DNA of 36,909 nt, taken from Synergistaceae bacterium (GTDB lineage: Bacteria; Synergistota; Synergistia; Synergistales; Aminobacteriaceae). Below the pieces are notes generated by a model, which was not told where the DNA came from, did no database searches, and saw only the letters and a list, made by a program, of their open reading frames with translations. How positions within the stretch are numbered: position 1 is the stretch's first letter; every line of letters begins with the position of its first letter. This document shows, piece by piece, positions 1 to 7,305 of the stretch. Location of the stretch: positions 1-36,909 of the forward strand of contig JAISUL010000046.1 of NCBI GenBank assembly GCA_031272145.1. The letters run 5' to 3'. The position numbers and the translations under genes were made by a program.

Positions 1-101
1 AGCGCCCAGTTGTAGGCGAAGCGAGCAACCCCTGCCGCCTTCGCGAAGTGCGTGCGCTGAACGTTGTTCGGCACAAGCGCTATTTTATGCGCTAGAATCA
101 T
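1..101 (-). CDS. tnpB: TnpB-like protein of an IS607-family element, N-terminus only (runs off the window)
   Basis: The reading frame starts at the ATG at 101-99 and continues past the left edge; about 33 residues are visible. They begin MILAHKIALVPNNVQRTHFA and include GVARFAYNWA, the N-terminal signature of IS605 OrfB/TnpB proteins, which are RNA-guided nucleases carried by insertion sequences. A GAGGAGG ribosome-binding site lies about 6 nt upstream. The ATG overlaps the recombinase stop codon as ATGA, so the two are translationally coupled in the usual IS607 order tnpA-tnpB. Catalytic RuvC residues lie outside the window, so integrity cannot be judged. Confidence 0.85.
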   Translation of the reverse strand, partial: MILAHKIALVPNNVQRTHFAKAAGVARFAYNWA

Positions 102-615
102 ATCGACACCTCCTCGACGGCCTTCTTCACGCTATCCAAGATTTTTTGATTCTTCCGACTCCGTGAACCATAGAGCCTCGCGCTAAACACCGTAATGATC
201 TCCGGTACATCCTTGGCGAGGTCTTCTTCAAAACTCGTGTCCTCGCCCTGGTTCAGTATACAACTTCGACGTTCTTTGCTTCGCAAATCGCGAAAACAAG
301 CTCGGCAACAAACCGCAAGAGACGATCTTTGTGCGTGATGACCAGCCTGCCAACACGTCCTGCAAGGACAGCTTTTTGACGCTCCAAGTCGTCTTTTTGG
401 TCATGACTCGATACGCGGGCATAGGCGATAGTGGTGCGCTCGGCGTCACGCATCTTACGAAAACGCTCAGGGCATATTTTTGACAAATCGTAGCGCCTAT
501 GGCCACCCGTCGTCCGTGCGGACGCGAGTCTGCCTCCACGCTCCCAACGCCGAAGTGTTGAGATGGATACCCCTAGAGTTTCCGCTGCTTCGCCGATACC
601 AACAAATCTATCCAT
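98..615 (-). pseudogene. tnpA: IS607-family serine recombinase (transposase A), frameshifted
   Basis: The first part (615 to about 256) encodes a MerR-like helix-turn-helix with VSISTLRRWERGGRL and TTGGHRRYD, then the serine-recombinase catalytic start YARVSS and THKDRLLRF. This frame hits a TGA after NVEVVY. The expected continuation, NQGEDTSFEEDLAKDV and SARLYGSRSRKNQK, follows at once in another frame down to 98. The frames differ as expected from loss of one base near 255, so the protein is split at about residue 120. A programmed -1 shift cannot be excluded, but I see no obvious slippery heptamer. IS607 elements lack terminal inverted repeats, so the exact end of the element near 620-680 cannot be placed. 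Confidence 0.85.
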
Positions 616-682
616 AATAGCTATATTAGCACAGATTTAAGCAGATGTCAAGTGGTCTGTTCGAGCCCCGCAGGCCGTGCGC

Positions 683-2404
683 CTAGGAAAACAGCTTCTT
701 CTGCGCGTCCTTGCCCTTGTCGGGGCGCGCCGACCTAACCACGTCCGGCGAGTACGGCATGTGCAGCCGCCCACCGTCCAGAATCTCCTGAGTGGTCACT
801 ATCAGTATTCTATCCATCTTTTGCCCTGTCACGGTGTTTTCGTACCTCCCGGCCGCCGACGCCGCCTGCCGCATCGCCGATGTCGGCTCGGCCAAGGTTA
901 TGAAGACCCCGAAGGCTGCCCCACGCGACTCGACCAAGCCCAGCAGGTCACGCACCATGCCTGGGTTCACCGCGCCGGACTTCACCGAGAAGAGTATCTC
1001 CTTATCCGATCCGTCGGCCTCCCTGATGAACGCCACTCCGTCAAATCCCCCATCCGCGCCTTTCTTCTCATTTTCCCCAGCGATCATGGCCTTGTTGTCG
1101 GAGTAAGTCAGCACTGCCCACTTCTCGAACTCCTTGCGCGTGCGGTCGTCCTTCTTATGGGCTAGAGCGACGGCGCTCTCCAAGTCCCTGGGTATGCCGA
1201 AGAGCTCCACTTTGTCTATGACGCCCTCGCCGTAGGAGTCCTGGAGGCGCTTGATTATAAGGGATATGCTCTGGTAGGTGATGTCGATGCCTATCCACTT
1301 GCGGTTCAGGCGCTCGGCGACGGCGACGGTGGTGCCACAGCCGCAGTAGGCGTCGAGCACCGTGTCGCCCTCGTCGCTCGAGGCGCGTATGATGCGCTCA
1401 AGCAGGGCCTCGGGCTTCTGGGTCGGGTAGCCGAGGCGCTCCTTGGCCTTGGCCGACAGTGGAAATATGTCGGTTATTACGTCTTGAATCGCCGCGCCAT
1501 CCGACGCGTTGGCGTACCTCTTGAAGCGCGGCACCTTTCCGCCTGGGGGCTGATATACAAGCCCGCCCTCGGCCAGCACGTCGAGCTTCTCGCATGTGCT
1601 CATATCGTCATATCCGTCGGGGCGCTCGAACCACTGCGGCAGTGCCTTGGCAGACGGCACTGCCCAATGCCTGTTGACGTCGCTTGGGTTAATGCCTCTC
1701 CAATCCTGTCCAGACTCTCCCTGCGTCGCGCCAGGCCCAGTCAGGGTGATCGGCTGAAAATATCCGTGCTCGTCGCTGTACGTGTAAAAATCGCGGACGT
1801 AGCTCTCGTCGTACTGCTGAAGAACCCTGTTCCACGTGTAGCTAGCGGAAGCCGTGTAGAAGAAAATAACGTCGTGTATAGGTCCCCAGCGTTTCGCTCC
1901 GCTGTGTGCATAGGTTCGCTTCCACGCTATCTCGTTCTGAAACTCCCCGCCGCCGGGCAGGAACACGCCGTCAAGCATGAGCTTAAGGTAATGGCTCATG
2001 GTAGGATCACAATGAAGGTAGAAGCTCCCCGTCGGCTTCAGAACGCGGCGAATCTCCATCACGCGCCGAGTGAGGCTGACAATATAAGCCAGCATGCTGC
2101 CCTTGCCCAGCACCGACTCAAGCCCGCGGATCAGGCGCACGGTCTGAGGCGTGTAGATCGTCGAGCCGGTCTCCTTGATCTCAACTAGGCCGTCGTTCGC
2201 CGCTGCGTTCCAAGTCCAGGTGTCCACAAACGCCTGGGCCTGGGCTTGAGAAAAGTCTTCCTGCCCGACGTTGTTGTATATCTGGTTGTAGTTCCGCGAC
2301 GAATTGAACGGCGGGTCGATGTAGCATAGGTCGATCGACTCGTTCGGGACGTATTTTCGTAGAACCTCAAGGTTGTCGCCGTAGAATATCTTGTTCTCCC
2401 GCAC
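683..2404 (-). CDS. Site-specific DNA methyltransferase (beta-class, adenine-type) with C-terminal nuclease-like domain
   Basis: A 573-residue protein. Motif IV (DPPF) is near residue 30 in CYIDPPFNSSRNY, and the SAM-binding motif LDAYCGCGTT is near residue 350. The order IV then I is that of beta-class N6-adenine/N4-cytosine methyltransferases. After about residue 420 a second domain carries GADGGFDG and ILFSVKSG, then GLVESRGAAFGVFITL; this resembles the Mrr-like PD-(D/E)XK domain often fused to such enzymes, though Ser replaces the usual Glu/Gln before the Lys. I chose the GTG at 2404 because GGAGG lies 8 nt upstream. The frame stays open to a TTG at 2521, but that would cross a TATAAT box. 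No restriction or specificity subunit is nearby. The recognition sequence is unknown. Confidence 0.8.
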   Translation of the reverse strand: MRENKIFYGDNLEVLRKYVPNESIDLCYIDPPFNSSRNYNQIYNNVGQEDFSQAQAQAFVDTWTWNAAANDGLVEIKETGSTIYTPQTVRLIRGLESVLGKGSMLAYIVSLTRRVMEIRRVLKPTGSFYLHCDPTMSHYLKLMLDGVFLPGGGEFQNEIAWKRTYAHSGAKRWGPIHDVIFFYTASASYTWNRVLQQYDESYVRDFYTYSDEHGYFQPITLTGPGATQGESGQDWRGINPSDVNRHWAVPSAKALPQWFERPDGYDDMSTCEKLDVLAEGGLVYQPPGGKVPRFKRYANASDGAAIQDVITDIFPLSAKAKERLGYPTQKPEALLERIIRASSDEGDTVLDAYCGCGTTVAVAERLNRKWIGIDITYQSISLIIKRLQDSYGEGVIDKVELFGIPRDLESAVALAHKKDDRTRKEFEKWAVLTYSDNKAMIAGENEKKGADGGFDGVAFIREADGSDKEILFSVKSGAVNPGMVRDLLGLVESRGAAFGVFITLAEPTSAMRQAASAAGRYENTVTGQKMDRILIVTTQEILDGGRLHMPYSPDVVRSARPDKGKDAQKKLFS

Positions 2405-2501
2405 CGTCGCCGCCTCCATCGCGCTAGGTATGGCATAATCAAAGGCGAGGGGAGGGTAGAGCCTCACTTCGAGCGTTAATTCCGCCTGCCCCTCGCCTAT
2501 A

Positions 2502-2507
2502 ATTATA
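2502..2507 (-). promoter_or_regulatory. -10 box of the methyltransferase gene
   Basis: TATAAT on the minus strand in the context GGGTATAATTATAGG, about 95 nt upstream of the GTG start chosen at 2404. I see no convincing -35 hexamer at 16-18 nt. Its position argues against the longer TTG-start version of the methyltransferase. Confidence 0.45.
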
Positions 2508-2524
2508 CCCGATTTTCCCAAAAT

Positions 2525-3553
2525 CTAGGGAGTAAACCCCCGGTTCTCGTTGGGGGGTAGGGGGGCTTGTTCTCCCTTGATGCCCTCGGGGAGCTTGCTT
2601 CCCTCGCTGCGCGGAGAAGATTCGCCGATCTGCCGCAGCACCTCGATCGCCACCTCTAATGCTCGGACGCCGTCGCGTATGCCGACTAGGGGCTGGCGGC
2701 CCATTCGGACGCAGTTTACGAAATGGGCTAGCTCCAGCTTCAGGGGCTCGCACTTCGGGAAGACCGGGCGCTCCAGGATTTCGCGGTTGTCCCCGCGGCG
2801 GCAGCGTATCTCCACGTCCTGAGTCTCGTAGTTGACGGTTATATGGCGCCCGCACTCCATTATGTCCAGCTGCCTCATCTTGCGCTCGGCGACGCGGCTC
2901 ACCAAGATTTGCCCCATCGTCCCGTTCTCAAACGTTATCTGGGCGCACGCAACGTCCTCATGCTCGGAGAGCACGCAACGGCCTGCCGCGGCGATGCGCG
3001 ATATTGGCGACGGCACCAGCGATAGGAAAATGTCTATGTCGTGGATCATGAGGTCGAGCACCACCCCGACGTCGGCGACGCGCGGCGTGAAGGGGCCGAC
3101 TCGGTGGGACTCAAGGAAAATAGGATCGCGAACGTTCCCCGACACGTAGCGCACGGCGCTGTTGAAGCGCTCGACGTGGCCGACCTGAAGCACCAGGCCC
3201 CGCGCGTCGGCTATGCGCAGGAGCTCCTTGGCCTCGGCTAGGGTCGTCGTGACGGGCTTCTCGACCAGCACGTGGACGCCGCGTAAGAGCGCGACGCTGG
3301 CCACGCCGTAGTGCATACTCGTGGGCACAACTATAGACAGGGCGTCGGGCTGCACCCCGTCTATCAGCGCCTCCACGGGGTTAGGCCCCGAAAAGCACGG
3401 CACGCCCAGCCCCTCGGCCACGAAATGGCCCCGTTCCTCGCATGCGTCCGCGACGCCGACCAGCTGCGCGTCAAGAAGCTCCGAGTAGACCCGCGCATGG
3501 CTCTTCCCCAAGTGCCCAACCCCAACGACGCCGACACGTAGAGCGCTGTCCAA
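2525..3553 (-). CDS. Gfo/Idh/MocA-family NAD(P)-dependent oxidoreductase
   Basis: A 342-residue protein with a Rossmann start VGVVGVGHLGKSHARVY (GxGxxG) and the family motif HVLVEKPVTTT near residue 95-105. The C-terminal half includes VGHVERFNSAVRY and DLMIHDIDIFL, typical of sugar dehydrogenases of this family. Homologues are often encoded beside lipid A genes; one characterised relative, GnnA, oxidises C3 of UDP-GlcNAc to make amide-linked lipid A. That role fits the lpx genes just upstream, but no GnnB-type aminotransferase is present, so it is only a possibility. The start is the TTG at 3553, with a GAGGGGGG ribosome-binding stretch. The last ~25 residues (after RQIGES) are low-complexity and proline-rich. 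Confidence 0.8.
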   Translation of the reverse strand: MDSALRVGVVGVGHLGKSHARVYSELLDAQLVGVADACEERGHFVAEGLGVPCFSGPNPVEALIDGVQPDALSIVVPTSMHYGVASVALLRGVHVLVEKPVTTTLAEAKELLRIADARGLVLQVGHVERFNSAVRYVSGNVRDPIFLESHRVGPFTPRVADVGVVLDLMIHDIDIFLSLVPSPISRIAAAGRCVLSEHEDVACAQITFENGTMGQILVSRVAERKMRQLDIMECGRHITVNYETQDVEIRCRRGDNREILERPVFPKCEPLKLELAHFVNCVRMGRQPLVGIRDGVRALEVAIEVLRQIGESSPRSEGSKLPEGIKGEQAPLPPNENRGFTP

Positions 3554-3559
3554 GATAAT

Positions 3560-3582
3560 CCCCCCTCGGGGGCTCAGCCCCC
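3560..3582 (-). promoter_or_regulatory. Alternative hairpins over the oxidoreductase ribosome-binding site
   Basis: On the minus strand a G-tract, a C-tract and a second G-tract follow in order (GGGGGC-TGA-GCCCCC, then GAG-GGGGG). The C-tract can pair with the first G-tract or with the second, which overlaps the ribosome-binding site of the gene starting at 3553. The two hairpins exclude each other. A regulatory role is inference. Confidence 0.3.
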
Positions 3583-3608
3583 TTGTGAAATTATCACGGC
3601 GAGGGCGG

Positions 3609-3636
3609 AAAAAAAGGCGGGGGTCTTAGACCCCCG
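3609..3636 (-). terminator. Intrinsic terminator after rpsT
   Basis: Perfect 8-bp stem CGGGGGTC / GACCCCCG with a 3-nt loop (3618-3636), followed on the minus strand by GCC and seven T (3615-3609). It lies 5 nt past the rpsT stop codon, between rpsT and the oxidoreductase gene. Confidence 0.85.
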
Positions 3637-3641
3637 GAGTC

Positions 3642-3920
3642 CTAAACACTCTGACCCTGTTCCAGCGTCTTTAGGCGGCGCGACATGAGTTTTTTGCGCC
3701 GAGCCGCCGTGTTTTTGTGCATGACGCCCTTCACCACGGCCTTGTCTATGATGCTCTGGGCGACGTTGAAGGTCGCGACCGCTGTTGAGGCGTCCTTCGA
3801 CTCCACGGCCTGAAGCACCTTCTTCACGACGTTTTTGCACCGCGTAGTCCACGACCGATTGTAGATTCGGTTGCGCTCGGACACGCGAACTCGCCTTTCG
3901 GCTGATTTTTTGTTCGGCAT
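3642..3920 (-). CDS. rpsT: 30S ribosomal protein S20
   Basis: A 92-residue, very basic protein starting MPNKKSAERRVRVSERN with VKGVMHKNTAARRKKLMSRR near the C terminus, the standard S20 pattern. S20 binds 16S rRNA in the small subunit. The ATG at 3920 follows GGAGGTGAT, a nearly perfect anti-16S match about 9 nt upstream. The gene has its own promoter, leader and terminator, so it is a separate transcript within an otherwise lipid A-related minus-strand block. The leader contains competing hairpins that could serve S20 autoregulation, which is known in Escherichia coli. Confidence 0.97.
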   Translation of the reverse strand: MPNKKSAERRVRVSERNRIYNRSWTTRCKNVVKKVLQAVESKDASTAVATFNVAQSIIDKAVVKGVMHKNTAARRKKLMSRRLKTLEQGQSV

Positions 3921-3936
3921 TTTTAAGAAATCACCT

Positions 3937-3957
3937 CCCCGCAGGGGTCAAGACCCC
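3937..3957 (-). promoter_or_regulatory. Competing hairpins in the rpsT leader
   Basis: The minus-strand leader reads GGGGTC-TT-GACCCC-TGC-GGGG directly into the GGAGGTGAT ribosome-binding site. The central CCCC can pair with the upstream GGGG or with the downstream GGGG that abuts the Shine-Dalgarno sequence. This could switch ribosome access. The layout is seen directly; the regulatory role is inferred. Confidence 0.4.
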
Positions 3958-3973
3958 GGCCTGAAATGTCGGC

Positions 3974-3979
3974 ATTATA
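3974..3979 (-). promoter_or_regulatory. rpsT promoter, extended -10
   Basis: TGCTATAAT on the minus strand gives an extended -10 element. The best -35 candidate (CTTAAA, 16-nt spacer) is weak. The box is about 55 nt upstream of the rpsT ATG and just beyond the stop codon of the gene at 4002. Confidence 0.6.
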
Positions 3980-4001
3980 GCATAAATGGCCGCTGTTTAA
4001 G

Positions 4002-5099
4002 TTACGACCCCTCGATGGCGTTGCACAGGCGCTGCGCGGCGCCAGCCTCCCCGGACATGTTCAGGAGCTCGGCGGAGACGCGGGACAGCTTGTCTGGGTC
4101 GCGGATGGCGGCGGTCACGTTCAGGGCTAGCCGGCGGGGGGACACCTCGCCCGACACCTCGTCTATGATTGCGCGTCCGGCGAGCCAGTTCGGCCATGAG
4201 AGGAAGCCGCTGCGCTGGCTCAGCTTCTTTTGGAGCGCGCGTTCTTTCAGGCGCGGGCCGAGGACTGGGAGGCGTCCGAGCAGGCCGGGGAGGCCGCTGA
4301 CTGGGATGAGGTTCAGGAAGTCCATGGGCACGGCCACGAGGCATGGGAGCCCGCAGTGCATCATCTCGAGGTTGTTCGTGCCGGGCTGGGTCAGGGCGTA
4401 GTCAGCGCTCTTCATGGCCAGGAGGGGTGTGGCTTTGACCGCGTTGAGCCCTGCGTCGCGCCACGCTGCGACCTCGGCGTCCGGCGCGAAGACCGGGAGC
4501 AGAACCATGTGCTCGACCTCCGACGCCAGGCACTTGAGGTCTCGGACTATCTCGGTGAACCATGCCATGACGCGCCCGCGGATGGCCGGCCTGCTTCCGG
4601 GGCACAGCAGAAGGCGGCGCTCACCGATTTTGGCTGGCAGGGCGTTCTGTTTTTTATCGCCGTCGAAGGCCATGCCCAGGGAGTCCTTCACGAGGTCGCC
4701 TATCACCTCGGCGCCCGGCATGGACTCGGCCATTTTGGGGTAGGCGGTGAAGACCGTTTTTGCCTTCTCCAACCCCTTTTTGGGGCCGTAGGCGTAGCTC
4801 AGCAGCGGGACGCCAGCGCTCTTGGCCAGGCGGCGTCCGAAGATCATATCCCCGCCCAGCTGGACGACGCAGTCGGTTTTCTCGGTCGAGAGGGCGGCAA
4901 GGGTCGAGGCCGCTCCGTCGGGGCCTTCCAGCTTGTCCACGCCCATGCTCGACGCGGCGGTGCGCTCGTGTCCGGACGCGAACTGACACGGCAAAAGCCA
5001 CAGGGACACGGAATGCCCGCGCCCGCGAAGCTCCGCGATGACCGGCCTAGCCCATCCCCAGAGCTCGCCAGGCCCGTTAGTTAGCAGCGACACCCTCAT
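4002..5099 (-). CDS. LpxB-like glycosyltransferase paralogue
   Basis: A 365-residue protein directly downstream of lpxB and overlapping it by 23 nt. It starts MRVSLLTNGPGELWGWARPV, where LpxB has a GExSGD motif. Its C-terminal part keeps the LpxB pattern in degenerate form: TQPGTNNLEMMHCGLPCLVA in place of SGT..LEA, and SWPNWLAGRAIIDE in place of PNxLAGRxxxPE. I read it as a divergent GT19/GT-B-fold paralogue. Its donor and acceptor are unknown; a role in lipid A or another glycolipid is inferred from position. The start is the ATG at 5099; AGGAGG lies about 12 nt upstream. Confidence 0.65.
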   Translation of the reverse strand: MRVSLLTNGPGELWGWARPVIAELRGRGHSVSLWLLPCQFASGHERTAASSMGVDKLEGPDGAASTLAALSTEKTDCVVQLGGDMIFGRRLAKSAGVPLLSYAYGPKKGLEKAKTVFTAYPKMAESMPGAEVIGDLVKDSLGMAFDGDKKQNALPAKIGERRLLLCPGSRPAIRGRVMAWFTEIVRDLKCLASEVEHMVLLPVFAPDAEVAAWRDAGLNAVKATPLLAMKSADYALTQPGTNNLEMMHCGLPCLVAVPMDFLNLIPVSGLPGLLGRLPVLGPRLKERALQKKLSQRSGFLSWPNWLAGRAIIDEVSGEVSPRRLALNVTAAIRDPDKLSRVSAELLNMSGEAGAAQRLCNAIEGS

Positions 5100-6249
5100 G
5101 ACTTCCGTGCGCCTCCTGTTGTTGTAGTTTTATAACGTTGAGTATCTCCGACGCCCAGAATTTTGACGCGCCCAATCCTCCCATAGCATCCCTTGCGGCG
5201 TCAAGCAGGGAGTCGGCCTCAGCCCTTTGGGAGGGGTCGCCAAGGTACGCGCTCACAGCACCAGCTATTTCATCGGGCGTGGCGCGCTCGTTCAAAAGCT
5301 CCGGGAAGACCTGGCGCCCGGCCAGATAGTTCGGCATAGATATAAACGGAACGCGGACGAGTGCGCGGGCTATCAGCCACGACAGGCCGTGCACCTTGTA
5401 GATGACGACCATGAAGCGGCGCAGCAGCATCGCCTCGACGGCGACGGTCCCGCTCACCCCGACGACCGCGCTTGACACGGCCATAAGGGCGCGCCCCTCC
5501 CCCTCCCAGACGTCAAATGCGGCGGCGCGGTCGCGGATCAGCGCCTTTAGGGGCTCCGAGAGGCCTGGCGCGATGGAGAAGACCGGCGTAAACCCGTCCT
5601 CGGCCAGGAGCCGGGCGGCGCCGACCAGGGCGTCGATGTGGTTGCGCACGTCGTATTGACGGCTGCCCGGCATCATCGCGATAATACTACGACTACAATC
5701 GGAGTACTGCTTGACCAGCGATGGGGGCGGGGTGAAGCCGGCCATGCCGTCGACCAGCGGGTGGGCCTTCCACTTGGAGTTCACGCCGCGCCCGAGGAGG
5801 AACTCGTGTTCAAACGAGAAGAGGGGCAGGCATAGGTCGAAGAGGGACTTGAGCCACTTGGTTCTGCCGCCGCGCCACGCCCAGACCGTTGGGGTAACCA
5901 GGAACACCGCGGCGCCCCGGTAGCCGAGGGAGCGCAGCCGTTTGACGAGCGAGATGTGGAAGTCCGGGCTGTCCACGACGACGACCGCCTCTGGCCTGCG
6001 CGCCATTATCTCCCGCGCGATGCTTTCCCTGAGGCGCAGGAGCCTCGGTATGGCTGGGATGACCTCGACTATGCCCATGAGCTTGAGCTCCTCGTAGTTC
6101 CAGACGGCGTTGCCGCCGGCGGCGACGCCGCGTGGGCCTAGCATCCCCCAGATTTCATCGTGTTCCCCGACCAGAGGCCGAAGCGCCTCTATGAGGGCGG
6201 CCGCGTGGAGGTCTCCGCTAACCTCGCCGCATCCAACGTAGATTGACAT
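5077..6249 (-). CDS. lpxB: Lipid-A-disaccharide synthase
   Basis: A 390-residue protein, close to the usual ~380. It carries CGEVSGDLHAAALIEAL near the N terminus, DSPDFHISLVKRLRSLGY, TPTVWAWRGGRTKWLK, MMPGSRQYDVRNH, SGTVAVEAMLLRRFMVV and MPNYLAGRQVFPELLNE, all LpxB landmarks. The enzyme joins UDP-2,3-diacylglucosamine and lipid X to form the tetra-acyl disaccharide of lipid A at the inner membrane. The start is the ATG at 6249, two bases after the lpxI stop codon, so the two are coupled; LpxI makes its lipid X substrate. The frame extends upstream, but that part only shadows lpxI. Confidence 0.95.
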   Translation of the reverse strand: MSIYVGCGEVSGDLHAAALIEALRPLVGEHDEIWGMLGPRGVAAGGNAVWNYEELKLMGIVEVIPAIPRLLRLRESIAREIMARRPEAVVVVDSPDFHISLVKRLRSLGYRGAAVFLVTPTVWAWRGGRTKWLKSLFDLCLPLFSFEHEFLLGRGVNSKWKAHPLVDGMAGFTPPPSLVKQYSDCSRSIIAMMPGSRQYDVRNHIDALVGAARLLAEDGFTPVFSIAPGLSEPLKALIRDRAAAFDVWEGEGRALMAVSSAVVGVSGTVAVEAMLLRRFMVVIYKVHGLSWLIARALVRVPFISMPNYLAGRQVFPELLNERATPDEIAGAVSAYLGDPSQRAEADSLLDAARDAMGGLGASKFWASEILNVIKLQQQEAHGSHEGVAAN

Positions 6250-6251
6250 GA

Positions 6252-7064
6252 TTACGCTATTCCCCAGATGGCTATGCCGTTTGCGTCGGCGAGGGAGACG
6301 GCAGGGGCGGCGTCGAGCAGGATGGTTCGCCCCGCCTCCACTGCGAGACAGGTCAGGCCGGAGCGCGCCATCGTCTCTATCGTGTGAGGGCCGACGGTTG
6401 GGAGGTCGTAGCGCTCGTCCTGGTCTACTCTCATCATTTTTACGACGGTTCCCTTTGAGCCTGATGCCCCGGCCATGAGGCTGCCGGCTCGCTCGATCAT
6501 GGCGTCCGTGCCCTCCATTGCCTCGACCGCCACGACGGAGCCGTCCGCGACCACGACCGCCTGCCCGAAGGAGCATGGCAGGGTCACGCGCAGGACGTCC
6601 ATTCCTTTCTCGACGTCGCGGCTCTCGGCGGTGGACGGGGAGCGGCAGCCTATGCGTCCGGCTGGCGCTAGGAGCTCCGGCAGAATCTGTCTGTACGGTA
6701 TGACTGGGAAGCCCAGGCTCTCGAACATGTTCACGATGGAGGCGAGCAGGGAGTGGTCGTCGCGCGCGTCGATGGAGGCTAGGAGCTTCAGGGTCATCGG
6801 ATCGAAGAGCGCCGGGAAGTAGATGAGTTTTTTCGGCACGCGCCCAGCCATCATGACGGCCTTGGCTCCGTGCCGTTTCATCTCGGAGAGCACGCGGCTG
6901 AGCGCCGGCCCTCGGAGCTTGACGAGCGGGTCGGCAAGCCCCTCAAACGCCGTCGAGTCACCCCGCAGCGTTAGGACAAGCGGAGCGTTCCCGCTCTCCG
7001 AAAGCCGCCTGGCAATCTCGACCGGCAGAGCGCCCTCCCCGGCGACCAGTGCGATTTTGGTCAT
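6252..7064 (-). CDS. lpxI: UDP-2,3-diacylglucosamine pyrophosphatase LpxI (DUF1009)
   Basis: A 270-residue protein starting MTKIALVAGEGALPVEIARR, with MAGRVPKKLIYFPALFDP in the middle and DQDERYDLPTVGPHTIE near the C terminus, matching the LpxI family D-x-R-x-DLP-x-(I/V)G signature. LpxI hydrolyses UDP-2,3-diacylglucosamine to lipid X and UMP and replaces LpxH in many non-model diderms. It is followed immediately by lpxB. The ATG at 7064 has GCGAGG about 6 nt upstream. The usual companions lpxA, lpxD and fabZ are not upstream; the neighbouring DNA is toxin-antitoxin debris instead. Confidence 0.93.
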   Translation of the reverse strand: MTKIALVAGEGALPVEIARRLSESGNAPLVLTLRGDSTAFEGLADPLVKLRGPALSRVLSEMKRHGAKAVMMAGRVPKKLIYFPALFDPMTLKLLASIDARDDHSLLASIVNMFESLGFPVIPYRQILPELLAPAGRIGCRSPSTAESRDVEKGMDVLRVTLPCSFGQAVVVADGSVVAVEAMEGTDAMIERAGSLMAGASGSKGTVVKMMRVDQDERYDLPTVGPHTIETMARSGLTCLAVEAGRTILLDAAPAVSLADANGIAIWGIA

Positions 7065-7107
7065 GGCCGCCTCGCGTTGTTAAACACCAATATGCCGTTA
7101 CTGCGCG

Positions 7108-7203
7108 TCACTCTGACTGCCCTTGTTCATAAACTCCGTCGCGCTCGGCCATGATCCGCTCTATGATGCGGACGTCCTCCTGATCGAAGATGCCGGCGTA
7201 CAC
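7108..7203 (-). pseudogene. Internally deleted antitoxin copy
   Basis: A 31-codon frame from GTG 7203. Its first three codons and upstream 91 nt are identical to those of the intact antitoxin gene (7701-7928); it then jumps to GIFDQEDVR and IERIMAER, the antitoxin C-terminal region. Relative to the intact gene exactly 132 bp (44 codons) is missing, between two copies of CGGCGTAC. The deletion is in frame, so a short peptide could still be made, but the middle of the protein is gone. It lies downstream of the toxin gene. Confidence 0.75.
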
Positions 7204-7289
7204 AAGGCACCACTCCTTTTCCACGGAAAAGATTCGGCTTCGGCGGGCAGAAAATTTCCCGCCTCCGAACCGCATTATACAGGAAAAAC
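7194..7289. repeat. 96-bp direct repeat, copy 1
   Basis: Identical over 96 bp to 7919-8014 (offset 725). It covers a minus-strand promoter (TATAAT), leader, ribosome-binding site and first codons of the antitoxin. A further stretch, 7141-7201, matches 7734-7794 with three mismatches. Confidence 0.95.
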
Positions 7290-7305
7290 GCACGATGGCC
7301 GCTCA

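Noticed and set aside
2405-2521. N-terminal extension of the DNA methyltransferase from TTG 2521
   Set aside because: It would place a TATAAT box inside the gene and adds residues unlike the family, while GTG 2404 has a good GGAGG site.
5099-6576. A 499-codon version of LpxB starting upstream at 6576
   Set aside because: The first ~110 residues are Arg/Gly-rich shadow of lpxI; LpxB homology begins at ATG 6249, two bases after lpxI.
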